From an uncultured Blautia sp. (GTDB lineage Bacteria > Bacillota > Clostridia > Lachnospirales > Lachnospiraceae), in NCBI RefSeq assembly GCF_947654165.1, contig NZ_CANTKB010000040.1, positions 1 to 24,358 of the forward strand: a stretch of 24,358 nt of DNA, given 5' to 3'. A program made the position numbers and the translations under genes. Every line of letters starts with the position of its first letter. The first letter of the stretch is position 1. Of this stretch, positions 7,339 to 14,612 are shown one piece after another. Below the pieces are notes generated by a model. The model was given only the letters and a program-made list of their open reading frames with translations, searched no databases and had not been told where the DNA came from.

Positions 7339-8409
7339 ATGCGTGATGGAAATACTGCTGGAAGAAAAGGTTTATCACTGATCCTTCTGATCGGTGGAAT
7401 TGCATTATTGGCTGGTGCTCTGGTGCTGGATTTTATGGGAAGTGAAATGGCATTTAGAGGTGCTATGCTTATTATAGGTGCAGTGGGGATTATTTTGGGC
7501 TTATACTTTTTCCCGACAACGAAACATCATCGTAAAATTATCAATGTTTTGTTTCTGTTTCCGCTGTTGTTTACTTTCGGTGTAACGGTTATCATTCCTC
7601 TGGTACTTGGATTTTTCTATTCAATGACAAACTGGAATGGTATTGAATTTACAAAGTTCATAGGCTTCAGTAATTATGCCAGCATGTTTAAAGAACCTGG
7701 ATTCGTATGGTCAACATTGATCACAGTGCTTTTTGTAGTATTTAATATGATTTTAGTTAACCTGGTTGGTTTTCTTCTGGCTCTGCTTTGTACATCAAAG
7801 CTGAAAGGGATTGGATTTTTCCGTGCCTCATATTTCCTTCCGAACCTGATTGGAGGTATCGTACTTGGTTATATCTGGCAGTTTGTATTTAATAATGTTC
7901 TGACACAGATTACTCTGAAGTTAACAGGAAGTCAGAACTCTGTACTTTCTACGACAAAAACAGCCTTTATGGCTATTATTATAGTATATGTATGGCAGTA
8001 TGCAGGTTATATTATGCTGATTTACATCACAGGACTTACTCAGGTACCGAAGGATGTGCTGGAGGCATCCCAGATTGACGGGGCAAGCAGAATCGCAACT
8101 CTGTTTAAGATTAAAATTCCTATGATTGCATCTACCATCACAATCTGTACTTTCCTGACTTTGACATCTGCATTTAAACAGTTCGATGTTAACATGGCAT
8201 TGACCAATGGTACAGGTTCTGTAGCTGATTTCATGGGTCAGTATTTGACAAATGGTACTCAGATGCTGGCATTGAATATTTACAATACAGCGATTTCCAA
8301 GAACAGCTATGCACTTGGACAGGCAAAAGCAGTATTCTTCTTTATTATTCTTGCCTGTGTATCATTGATTCAGGTTCGTATTTCCAATAAGAAGGAGGTT
8401 GAAATGTAA
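7339..8409 (+). CDS. Sugar ABC transporter permease, CUT1 type, first subunit
   Basis: This 356-residue inner-membrane protein is of the MalF/UgpA class. It has the family's ATPase-coupling EAA loop at residues 242-262 (EASQIDGAS then KIKIPM). The core membrane segments begin near residue 70 (INVLFLFPLLFTFGVTVIIP). In front is an extra region with two predicted membrane segments (about 12-32 and 39-58), making the protein about 60 residues longer than the usual 290-300. AAAGGAGG before ATG 7339 supports the long form, though in-frame starts exist further in. It should pair with the next permease, to which it is coupled by a one-base overlap (TAATG at 8407-8411), and with an ATPase encoded elsewhere. 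Confidence 0.92.
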   Translation: MRDGNTAGRKGLSLILLIGGIALLAGALVLDFMGSEMAFRGAMLIIGAVGIILGLYFFPTTKHHRKIINVLFLFPLLFTFGVTVIIPLVLGFFYSMTNWNGIEFTKFIGFSNYASMFKEPGFVWSTLITVLFVVFNMILVNLVGFLLALLCTSKLKGIGFFRASYFLPNLIGGIVLGYIWQFVFNNVLTQITLKLTGSQNSVLSTTKTAFMAIIIVYVWQYAGYIMLIYITGLTQVPKDVLEASQIDGASRIATLFKIKIPMIASTITICTFLTLTSAFKQFDVNMALTNGTGSVADFMGQYLTNGTQMLALNIYNTAISKNSYALGQAKAVFFFIILACVSLIQVRISNKKEVEM

Positions 8410-9269
8410 TGAAAAAACAAAAAGTAATTACAGCGGTTCTTACTGTGGTAGGAATTCTGGTGGCTATGTATACTCTTTTCCCCTTCTATCTGGTTGTTAT
8501 GAATGCCTTTAAAAATGCAAACGGTATTGTTGCGAACCCAGTGGCTTTTGAAGGAATGAGCTTTTCACAGTTGATGGCAAACTTATCAAATGTTATCAAC
8601 AATTCAAACTTTAACTATTGGCATGCATTTGGAACTTCTTTGATCATTACTGTGATTTCTCTGGCTCTTCTGGCTCTGTTTGGCAGTATGGCAGCATGGG
8701 TTATCTGCAGAAATAAAACAAGATGGTCTACAGCTATTTATATGGTTTTTATTGCATCTATGATTATTCCTTTCCAGGTAGTTATGCTTCCTTTGATTTC
8801 TACCTTCCGTGATGTGGGAAATTTTGTAGGAATATCTATGCTGCAGTCCATTCCTGGTATTATCTTTGCATATTGTGGATTCGGCGGAGCAATGACCGTA
8901 TTTATTCTCACAGGATTTATCAAAAATATTCCTTATGAACTGGAGGAGGCAGCCAGCATTGACGGTTGTGCACCAGAAGGTGTATTTTTCCGCATTATCT
9001 TCCCACTGTTGAAGCCGGTTATTATGACAGTTACTATCTTGAACGGTATGTGGATTTGGAATGACTATCTGCTTCCATCTCTGATGTTGGGACAGAATGG
9101 TAAGGTGAAGACACTTCCGGTTGCTGTACAGGCTTTCGTAGGTTCTTATGTAAAGCAATGGGATTTGATTCTTACCGCTGCCCTTCTGGCTATTATACCT
9201 ATGATTATCGTGTTCCTCATTGGACAGAAGCAGATCATGAATGGTATGGTAGAAGGTGCTATTAAATAA
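8409..9269 (+). CDS. Sugar ABC transporter permease, CUT1 type, second subunit
   Basis: This 286-residue membrane protein is of the MalG/UgpE class, with six predicted membrane segments starting at residues 7-30. The EAA loop (EEAASIDGCAPEGVFFRI then IFPLLKPV) lies at about residues 178-203, and the C-terminal IGQKQIMNGMVEGAIK is typical of the family. It forms the heterodimeric channel with the upstream permease. GGAGG just before the junction serves its start within the end of the previous gene. It is the last gene of the operon, and its stop lies three bases from the stop of the convergent peptidase gene. No ATP-binding subunit follows, so energy must come from a shared MsmX/UgpC-like ATPase (known for CUT1 systems in Firmicutes; inferred here). 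Confidence 0.93.
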   Translation: MKKQKVITAVLTVVGILVAMYTLFPFYLVVMNAFKNANGIVANPVAFEGMSFSQLMANLSNVINNSNFNYWHAFGTSLIITVISLALLALFGSMAAWVICRNKTRWSTAIYMVFIASMIIPFQVVMLPLISTFRDVGNFVGISMLQSIPGIIFAYCGFGGAMTVFILTGFIKNIPYELEEAASIDGCAPEGVFFRIIFPLLKPVIMTVTILNGMWIWNDYLLPSLMLGQNGKVKTLPVAVQAFVGSYVKQWDLILTAALLAIIPMIIVFLIGQKQIMNGMVEGAIK

Positions 9270-9272
9270 CCT

Positions 9273-10331
9273 TTAAGAAAAATGTGTTATCTCTTTTATA
9301 AATTTTTCTATATACGGGCGAACTCCATAACGGGTTTCGCCCGTATATCCTTTTACGGTGTCTGCGGCAGCCATAGAATTCAAAACAGCTTCTTCCTCAG
9401 CTTCGATTGCTGCCCGAAAAACGGAATCCATTTTATTCTCATTCAGAATTATAATATTCTGGAGTTCAGAAGAATCATCTATAACATTGGCTGTAGAAAA
9501 TCCGATCATCACATCTCCGCTGCCGTGACCAACTCTGGAGCCGGTTCGGCCAAGTCCAATGCCAAGCCTTTTTAAGATACGGTGAAGCTGGCGGCTGGAT
9601 AATGGAAGATCTGTAGCAAGAACAGACATAATAGATCCCTTATCCTGAGAAGTTCCTTCTATTTCCTGAGCTATTTTTTCCCCCAGAGGGAATCCGTTGA
9701 TTTCCAAATCCTGCGTTTTTCCGAAATTTGATTGTACCAGAATCCCTATTGTATAGAGGGACTCCCCTATTTTTATCTGCCTTGAGGCAGAGCCGATACC
9801 ACCTTTTAATCCAAAACAAATGGTTCCTTTTCCGGCTCCTACATCACCTTGCTGGAAGTCTTCGGATGCACTGGCAATGGCCTTTAATACATGTTCGGGT
9901 CTTACTGCACGTTTTTTGATGTCATTTAGATGGCAGTCGTTACATTCTCCTACAACAGGATTAAAAGAGTGGATAGGAACCTGCTCTTTGTCACATCTGG
10001 AAATCATATATTCTACCAATCCCTCTTGAACTAATCCAACATTTAGAGTGTTTGTCAGTGCAATGGGAGATTCCAAAGTTCCCAGCTCCGCAATCTGTAA
10101 TAATCCGGTGGTTTTCCCAAAGCCATTTAAAACATAGCAGGAGGCAGCCAGTTTCTTTTGAAATATATTTTCCTGAGAGGGCATAATAACAGTGACACCG
10201 GTTTTTGCGGTCTCTGTGTTGAGTGTATGATGACCGACGGTTACACCGGGAACATCTGTGATGGCATTTCGTCTGCCGCAGGGCAAATGACCGATAATGA
10301 TTCCGTAATCTCTGATTCTTGTTGTATTCAT
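9273..10331 (-). CDS. P1 family peptidase (DmpA/BapA-like, self-cleaving)
   Basis: This 352-residue Ntn-type hydrolase belongs to MEROPS family S58 (L-aminopeptidase/D-esterase DmpA and beta-peptidyl aminopeptidases). The N-terminus RIRDYGIIIGHLPCGRRNAI and NAITDVPGVTVGHHT are family signatures. The predicted self-cleavage site is Gly232-Ser233 in DKGSIMSVLATDLPLS, which would free Ser233 as the catalytic nucleophile. This gives an alpha chain of about 232 and a beta chain of about 120 residues. LGRTGSRVGHGSGDVMIGFST is typical of the beta chain. No signal peptide is seen, so it is probably cytoplasmic and acts on small peptides or amides. AAAGGA lies nine bases upstream of ATG. It is convergent with the sugar operon and divergent from the purine permease. 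The physiological substrate is unknown. Confidence 0.92.
   Translation of the reverse strand: MNTTRIRDYGIIIGHLPCGRRNAITDVPGVTVGHHTLNTETAKTGVTVIMPSQENIFQKKLAASCYVLNGFGKTTGLLQIAELGTLESPIALTNTLNVGLVQEGLVEYMISRCDKEQVPIHSFNPVVGECNDCHLNDIKKRAVRPEHVLKAIASASEDFQQGDVGAGKGTICFGLKGGIGSASRQIKIGESLYTIGILVQSNFGKTQDLEINGFPLGEKIAQEIEGTSQDKGSIMSVLATDLPLSSRQLHRILKRLGIGLGRTGSRVGHGSGDVMIGFSTANVIDDSSELQNIIILNENKMDSVFRAAIEAEEEAVLNSMAAADTVKGYTGETRYGVRPYIEKFIKEITHFS
9310..9354 (+). terminator. Possible operon terminator inside the convergent peptidase gene
   Basis: A perfect 13-bp inverted repeat (ATATACGGGCGAA, 9310-9322, and TTCGCCCGTATAT, 9336-9348) has a 13-base loop and is followed by CCTTTT on the plus strand. 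It lies 41 bases past the permease stop, inside the last codons of the minus-strand peptidase. With only three bases between the two genes, this is the only candidate end for the sugar operon transcript. The short T run makes it a moderate call. Confidence 0.5.
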
Positions 10332-10361
10332 ACCATAATATCCTTTCGAGTTTATTTACCC

Positions 10362-10393
10362 ATGATAGTATCATAAACCCATAAAAGGAGCAA
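10362..10393 (-). promoter_or_regulatory. Peptidase promoter with overlapping palindrome
   Basis: On the minus strand, TTGCTC (10393-10388) and TACTAT (10370-10365) are 17 bases apart. The -10 lies within a perfect palindrome ATGATA-G-TATCAT (10362-10374), a possible operator. The position about 35 bases before the start codon fits; regulator binding is a guess. Confidence 0.5.
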
Positions 10394-10420
10394 ATAAATA
10401 CAAAACAATATGGAAATGGC

Positions 10421-10449
10421 TTGTAAAACCCAGAAGAATTAGGTACAAT
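10421..10449 (+). promoter_or_regulatory. Promoter of the purine permease gene
   Basis: TTGTAA (10421-10426) and TACAAT (10444-10449) have the ideal 17-base spacing and lie 41 bases before the start codon. The leader is too short for a purine riboswitch, and none of its conserved pieces is visible. Confidence 0.65.
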
Positions 10450-10490
10450 GGAACTTGTCTTTCAAAATTAACCAAGATGGAGGAGAAAAA

Positions 10491-11873
10491 ATGTTAGAAA
10501 AGATGTTTAAACTGCATGAGAATCACACGGATGTGAAAACAGAAATTCTGGCCGGTATTACAACCTTTATGACTATGGCCTATATTCTGGCAGTAAATCC
10601 AAGTATTCTCGCAGTGACAGGAATGGATCAGGGGGCTGTATTTACAGCGACAGCACTGGCTGCATTGCTGGGTACTTTATTTATGGCATTGTTTGCAAAT
10701 TACCCGTTTGCATTGGCACCGGGTATGGGGTTGAATGCTTACTTTGCATACACAGTAGTTTTAGGAATGGGATATTCCTGGGAGACAGCACTTACTGCTG
10801 TTTTTGTGGAAGGTCTTGTTTTTATCGTACTGTCCCTGACAAATGTAAGAGAAGCTATTTTCAATTCAATTCCAAAGAATCTGAAGGCAGCCGTTAGTGT
10901 GGGTATTGGTCTGTTCATTGCTTTTATCGGTCTGCAGAACGCTAAGATTGTAATCGGCGGTGCTACTTTAGTAGAATTGTTTTCTATAGATAATTACAAT
11001 AAGGTGAATGGTGTGCAGGCATCTTTTAACGATGTCGGTATTACCGTACTTCTTGCACTTGTTGGAATTCTTGTTACTGGTTATCTTGTGATTAAACAAG
11101 TAAAAGGAAATATTTTATGGGGAATTCTGATTACTTGGGGATTGGGAATTATCTGTCAGTTTGCAGGAATTTATGTACCAAATCCAGAACTGGGATTCTA
11201 CGGACTGCTTCCTGATTTTAGTAATGGTCTTTCTGTTCCGAGTATTGCACCTATTTTTGGAAAACTTGATTTTTCCAGTATCTTTTCCCTGAATTTCATT
11301 GTAGTAATTTTTGCATTTTTGTTTGTTGATATGTTTGATACCATTGGAACTCTGATTGGAGTTTCTTCCAAGGCAAATATGCTGGATGAAGAAGGAAAAC
11401 TGCCTCGTATCAAGGGTGCACTGATGGCAGATGCCGTTGCAACTACCTTAGGTGCAGTGATGGGTACTTCTACTACAACTACATTTGTAGAAAGTGCTTC
11501 TGGTGTTTCCGAAGGAGGAAGAACAGGTTTAACAGCAGTTACAACAGCAATTCTTTTTGGTCTGTCTCTGTTCCTGTCACCGATCTTCCTGGCAATTCCT
11601 TCCTTTGCAACAGCACCCGCACTGGTGGTTGTAGGATTTTATATGATTACAAATGTTACTAATATTGATTTCAATGATATTTCAGAAGCTCTGCCATGCT
11701 ATATCTGTATCGGTGCCATGCCGTTCTTCTATAGCATTTCAGAAGGTATTTCCATGGGTGTTATTTCCTATGTAGTACTGAATCTGCTGACAGGTAAAGC
11801 AAAAGAAAAGAAAATCAGTGTACTGATGTATGTACTGGCAATCTTGTTTGTATTGAAGTATATCTTCCTGTAA
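10491..11873 (+). CDS. NCS2 family purine permease (AzgA/PbuG-like)
   Basis: This 460-residue multi-spanning membrane protein is of the NCS2 nucleobase transporter family, guanine/hypoxanthine (AzgA, PbuG, PbuO) branch. Diagnostic stretches are TTFMTMAYILAVNPSIL, ALAPGMGLNAYFAYTVV, VDMFDTIGTLIGVSSKA (the substrate-site helix in TM8) and GTSTTTTFVESASGVSEGGR (TM10). It most likely imports hypoxanthine, guanine or adenine by cation symport; the exact base cannot be read from sequence. The start at 10491 is set by GGAGGAG at 10479-10485; an upstream TTG start would bury this site in coding sequence. It is a single-gene unit between the divergent peptidase and the isomerase gene. No clear terminator follows it. 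Confidence 0.93.
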   Translation: MLEKMFKLHENHTDVKTEILAGITTFMTMAYILAVNPSILAVTGMDQGAVFTATALAALLGTLFMALFANYPFALAPGMGLNAYFAYTVVLGMGYSWETALTAVFVEGLVFIVLSLTNVREAIFNSIPKNLKAAVSVGIGLFIAFIGLQNAKIVIGGATLVELFSIDNYNKVNGVQASFNDVGITVLLALVGILVTGYLVIKQVKGNILWGILITWGLGIICQFAGIYVPNPELGFYGLLPDFSNGLSVPSIAPIFGKLDFSSIFSLNFIVVIFAFLFVDMFDTIGTLIGVSSKANMLDEEGKLPRIKGALMADAVATTLGAVMGTSTTTTFVESASGVSEGGRTGLTAVTTAILFGLSLFLSPIFLAIPSFATAPALVVVGFYMITNVTNIDFNDISEALPCYICIGAMPFFYSISEGISMGVISYVVLNLLTGKAKEKKISVLMYVLAILFVLKYIFL

Positions 11874-11966
11874 TATAAAAACAGTAACAGGTAAATGTTG
11901 TCACAGGAAAGTGTTCAAAATATGCAATAATCTCAATAGAAAAAGCGATATAAAAAAATATATAAA

Positions 11967-11975
11967 TGTTATAAT
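11967..11975 (+). promoter_or_regulatory. Extended -10 promoter of the isomerase gene
   Basis: TGTTATAAT (11967-11975) is an extended -10 element 45 bases before the isomerase start. The sequence about 17 bases further upstream (GATATA) is a poor -35. The surroundings (11930-12000) are very AT-rich. Confidence 0.6.
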
Positions 11976-12020
11976 GTAAGTATCTAAAAAGAGAAATGTT
12001 TGAATACGGAGGAATGTAAC

Positions 12021-12659
12021 ATGAGAATTGCGTTAATGAACGAAAACAGCCAGGGTGCAAAAAACCCGATGATTGAAAAATCTCTTAGAAAAGTAGTAGA
12101 ACCAATGGGATTTACTGTAGACAACTATGGTATGTATTCTGCAGACGATGAAGCTCAGCTTACTTATGTACAGGTAGGAATCCTGGCAGCAGTACTTCTG
12201 AATTCCGGTGCAGCAGATTATGTTATCACAGGGTGCGGTACAGGAGAAGGGGCAATGCTTGCCTGCAACTCTTTCCCAGGTGTGATCTGCGGTCATGTGG
12301 AAGATGCACTGGATGCTTATACATTTGCACAGATCAATGACGGGAATGCGATTTCTCTTCCGTTTGCAAAAGGCTTTGGATGGGGCGGAGACCTGAATCT
12401 GGAGTACATCTTTGAAAAATTATTCTGTGAAGAAAGCGGACAGGGTTATCCAAGAGAAAGAGCGGTTCCGGAACAGAGAAATAAGAAAATTCTGGATGAA
12501 GTAAAGAAAGTGACTTACCGTGAGTTTACTGATATCTTAATGGAAATGGACAGAGAACTGGTAAAAGGTGCTCTGGCAGGAGAACATTTCCAGGAACTGT
12601 TTTTTGCAAACTGCAAATGTGAAAAGATCGCTGCTTGTGTGAAGGAAATTCTGGCATAA
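12021..12659 (+). CDS. RpiB/LacA/LacB family sugar-phosphate isomerase, atypical
   Basis: This 212-residue cytoplasmic protein is of the RpiB/LacA/LacB fold family, which interconverts aldose and ketose phosphates. The family core is clear: TGCGTGEGAML at residues 70-80, with C72 at the place of the catalytic cysteine of RpiB, and a following N-x-FPG motif. Two features differ from E. coli RpiB: the N-terminal DHAG motif is replaced by MNENSQGAKN, and the EHNDAN histidine motif reads QINDGNA. It also has about 60 extra C-terminal residues over the usual 150. It therefore may act on a substrate other than ribose 5-phosphate. GGAGG at 12008-12012, eight bases before ATG, fixes the start. It is a monocistronic gene with its own promoter and terminator. 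Confidence 0.85.
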   Translation: MRIALMNENSQGAKNPMIEKSLRKVVEPMGFTVDNYGMYSADDEAQLTYVQVGILAAVLLNSGAADYVITGCGTGEGAMLACNSFPGVICGHVEDALDAYTFAQINDGNAISLPFAKGFGWGGDLNLEYIFEKLFCEESGQGYPRERAVPEQRNKKILDEVKKVTYREFTDILMEMDRELVKGALAGEHFQELFFANCKCEKIAACVKEILA

Positions 12660-12687
12660 GAGTAAAAAGAGAATAAGTGGACAAGAT

Positions 12688-12731
12688 AACCGGAGATGCG
12701 GAAGAAAACGTGTTTCCGGTTCTTTTTTTAT
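12688..12731 (+). terminator. Rho-independent terminator of the isomerase gene
   Basis: AACCGGA (12688-12694) pairs with TCCGGTT (12715-12721) and is followed directly by CTTTTTTT. An alternative inner pairing CGGAA/TTCCG (12699-12703, 12714-12718) also exists. It lies about 30 bases after the isomerase stop. Confidence 0.85.
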
Positions 12732-12756
12732 AAGCGTTTTATAAATTACAAAAAGC

Positions 12757-12785
12757 TGGACTTGCCCTATGGATTCTGATAAAAT
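12757..12785 (+). promoter_or_regulatory. Candidate promoter of the CoA-transferase gene
   Basis: TAAAAT (12780-12785) is preceded by TG (12777-12778), giving an extended -10, with TGGACT (12757-12762) at 17-base spacing. It lies between the isomerase terminator and the CoA-transferase start. This is a moderate match only. Confidence 0.45.
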
Positions 12786-12842
12786 TTGGATATCCGGTGC
12801 AGGTTCCGTCCGGAAGATCAGACAAAAGAAGGGGAGAAAGAT

Positions 12843-14354
12843 ATGTATGAGATTATGAGTTCTGATGAGGCAATCCGTCTGATTCGGGATGGAGATTGTA
12901 TCTGTGTAAATTCGTTTGTGGGAATTGAAAGCCCTGTGGAACTGCATGAGGCACTTTACAGAAGGTATCAGAGAATGCAGTCACCCAGGCATTTGACTGT
13001 GGTTTCCAGTGCTGGTTTTGGTGTCTGGGATGAGAATCGAAATGCCGAGGGATATATTCGTGAGGGTGCAGTGGATCGGCTGATCTGCGGTCATTTTGGC
13101 GCTATGTTAAGTACGAAGAAGCTGGTGCTGGAGGACCGGTTCGAGGCTTATAATTTGCCTCTTGGATGTATTTCCCACGCTATCCGTGCTCAGGCGGGAG
13201 GGCTTCCCGGTGCACTCTCTAAAGTAGGACTTGATATTTTTGTTGATCCCAGAAAGGAAGGTCCCGGAATCAACCGGCTTTCTATTGATAATTCCCTGGT
13301 GAAATATGTGGAAGTAGACGGAGAGGAATTTCTTTATTATAAACTGCCGAAGATCACGGTGGCATTGATCAAAGGGACCGCAGCCGACAGAAAGGGAAAC
13401 ATTTCGTTTGATAATATGTTTATGTCCGGAGATGCCTTGTCTATCTGCCAGGCAGTGAAGGCAAATCACGGAAAGGTGATCGTGCAGGTGGACCAGCTTG
13501 TAAATACCCCGTCAAGACCGAGAAATGCCATTATCCCGGGCTGTCTGGTAGATGCCATTGTGGTGACAGAACCTGAGGAACGGAATGAAGCTTATACAGC
13601 TTTGACGGGAAGTTTTGAGATTCCTTATGAGGAGTGGGGAGCGTGGAATGAGAAGATTGATACGGCTTCCACCAAACCGTTAAAAAACAGTGCCGTAGGG
13701 AATATTATAGGCCGAAGAGCTGCCAAGGAACTTAGGGTGGATGATATTGTAAATATTGGTATCGGGATTCCGGAGATGGTGTCCAGACACGCAAAAAAGA
13801 ACGGGATGCTGGATATGGTGACGCTGACTGTGGAGTCAGGAGGAATCGGAGGATTTCCGGTTTCCGGAGAGGCTTTTGGTGCCATGATCGGTGCTGCCTC
13901 GGTCTATGATATGGCAAACCAGTTTGACCTTTATAACAACGGAGGACTGGATATCTGCTTTATGGGGGCACTTGAAGTGGACAAAGAGGGAAATGTCAAT
14001 GCACACCGCAGTGACGGCGCATTTGCGGGAATCGGAGGGTTTGCCAATATTACAGCAAAAACCCCTACCGTAATCTTCTGTATGACGTTTAACACGAAAG
14101 GACTGGAAGTCACACAGAAAAAAGGTGTGGTAAGCATTCAGAGAGAAGGAAGTGTTCCAAAGTTTGTGGAGCAGGTAAGAAGTGTGAGTTTTTCAGCGAA
14201 ACGTGCCATTGCCAACGGACAGAAGGTACTCTATGTGACGGAGCGGTGCGTGTTCCGACTTACACCCAAAGGATTGAAACTGATCGAGGCTTATCCGGGA
14301 GTGGATGTACAGAAGGATATCATTGACAGATTGCCTTTTGAAATAGAAGTATAA
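12843..14354 (+). CDS. Acyl-CoA:acetate/3-ketoacid CoA-transferase (family I, fused)
   Basis: This 503-residue enzyme contains both halves of a family I CoA-transferase, alpha (about residues 1-280) and beta (about 290-503), as in YdiF and propionate CoA-transferases. The predicted catalytic glutamate is E331 in LTVESGGIGGFPVSGEAFG, which forms the glutamyl-CoA thioester. Other family signs are LICGHFGAM and PLGCISHAIRAQAGGLPG in the alpha half and GALEVDKEGNVN in the beta half. It would move CoA between short-chain acyl-CoAs and acids in fermentation (acetate, propionate or butyrate metabolism); the exact pair is not readable. AAGGGGAG at 12829-12836, six bases before ATG, sets the start over an upstream in-frame TTG. 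No terminator follows, so transcripts may run into the L10 leader. Confidence 0.92.
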   Translation: MYEIMSSDEAIRLIRDGDCICVNSFVGIESPVELHEALYRRYQRMQSPRHLTVVSSAGFGVWDENRNAEGYIREGAVDRLICGHFGAMLSTKKLVLEDRFEAYNLPLGCISHAIRAQAGGLPGALSKVGLDIFVDPRKEGPGINRLSIDNSLVKYVEVDGEEFLYYKLPKITVALIKGTAADRKGNISFDNMFMSGDALSICQAVKANHGKVIVQVDQLVNTPSRPRNAIIPGCLVDAIVVTEPEERNEAYTALTGSFEIPYEEWGAWNEKIDTASTKPLKNSAVGNIIGRRAAKELRVDDIVNIGIGIPEMVSRHAKKNGMLDMVTLTVESGGIGGFPVSGEAFGAMIGAASVYDMANQFDLYNNGGLDICFMGALEVDKEGNVNAHRSDGAFAGIGGFANITAKTPTVIFCMTFNTKGLEVTQKKGVVSIQREGSVPKFVEQVRSVSFSAKRAIANGQKVLYVTERCVFRLTPKGLKLIEAYPGVDVQKDIIDRLPFEIEV

Positions 14355-14371
14355 AAAATAAAAAAAAGTAG

Positions 14372-14400
14372 TTGACAAGCTTACATACTTGTGCTATGTT
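14372..14400 (+). promoter_or_regulatory. rplJL promoter
   Basis: TTGACA (14372-14377) and TATGTT (14395-14400) are 17 bases apart, just before the L10 leader. The first 11 bases, TTGACAAGCTT, recur exactly at the rpoB promoter. Confidence 0.85.
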
Positions 14401-14401
14401 A

Positions 14402-14535
14402 TCAGAGGAATAGCTGCCGAAGACAGCAGGTGCCGTAAGGCATAAGGTTAAAACGCCTGCCGAGGAAGAGTTTTTTCTTAAATCTGAGATTCACAGCCGT
14501 AAGGTATGAGGATTGAAGAAATACAAGATTGACTT
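14402..14535 (+). ncRNA. L10 leader (autoregulatory ribosomal protein leader)
   Basis: The conserved core of the Firmicutes L10 leader (Rfam RF00557) is visible: CTGCCGAAGACAGCAGGTGCC at 14414-14434 and CGCCTGCCGAGG at 14454-14465, with GCAGG pairing to CCTGC around an inner GCC/GGC stem. In this family the L10-(L12)4 complex binds the leader and represses its own operon. The second half (14466-14535) should hold the alternative pairing that competes with the downstream terminator. It contains an imperfect copy of an upstream segment (14496-14516 resembling 14432-14452). Exact ends are approximate. Confidence 0.9.
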
Positions 14536-14570
14536 AAACCTCTTTGTCTTTGACAAAGAGGTTTTCTTAA
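14536..14570 (+). terminator. Attenuator terminator of the L10 leader
   Basis: AAACCTCTTTGTC (14536-14548) pairs perfectly with GACAAAGAGGTTT (14552-14564) around a three-base loop, followed by TTCTTAATTTT. Its place between the L10 aptamer and rplJ makes it the regulated switch: formed when L10 is in excess, avoided otherwise. Confidence 0.85.
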
Positions 14571-14612
14571 TTTTGAGCAGCGCAGCCTAAAAAAATAAGG
14601 AGGTGCAGATTC

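Noticed and set aside
8604..9158. Long minus-strand open frame (184 codons) opposite the second permease
   Set aside because: The plus strand encodes a complete permease with family motifs. The antisense product is rich in Asn, His, Lys and Cys with no recognisable domain and no ribosome binding site.
10450..10490. Purine riboswitch before the NCS2 permease
   Set aside because: Only about 40 bases separate the promoter from the start codon, and no riboswitch core is visible.
14355..14371. Terminator after the CoA-transferase gene
   Set aside because: The stretch is A-rich with no inverted repeat or T run.
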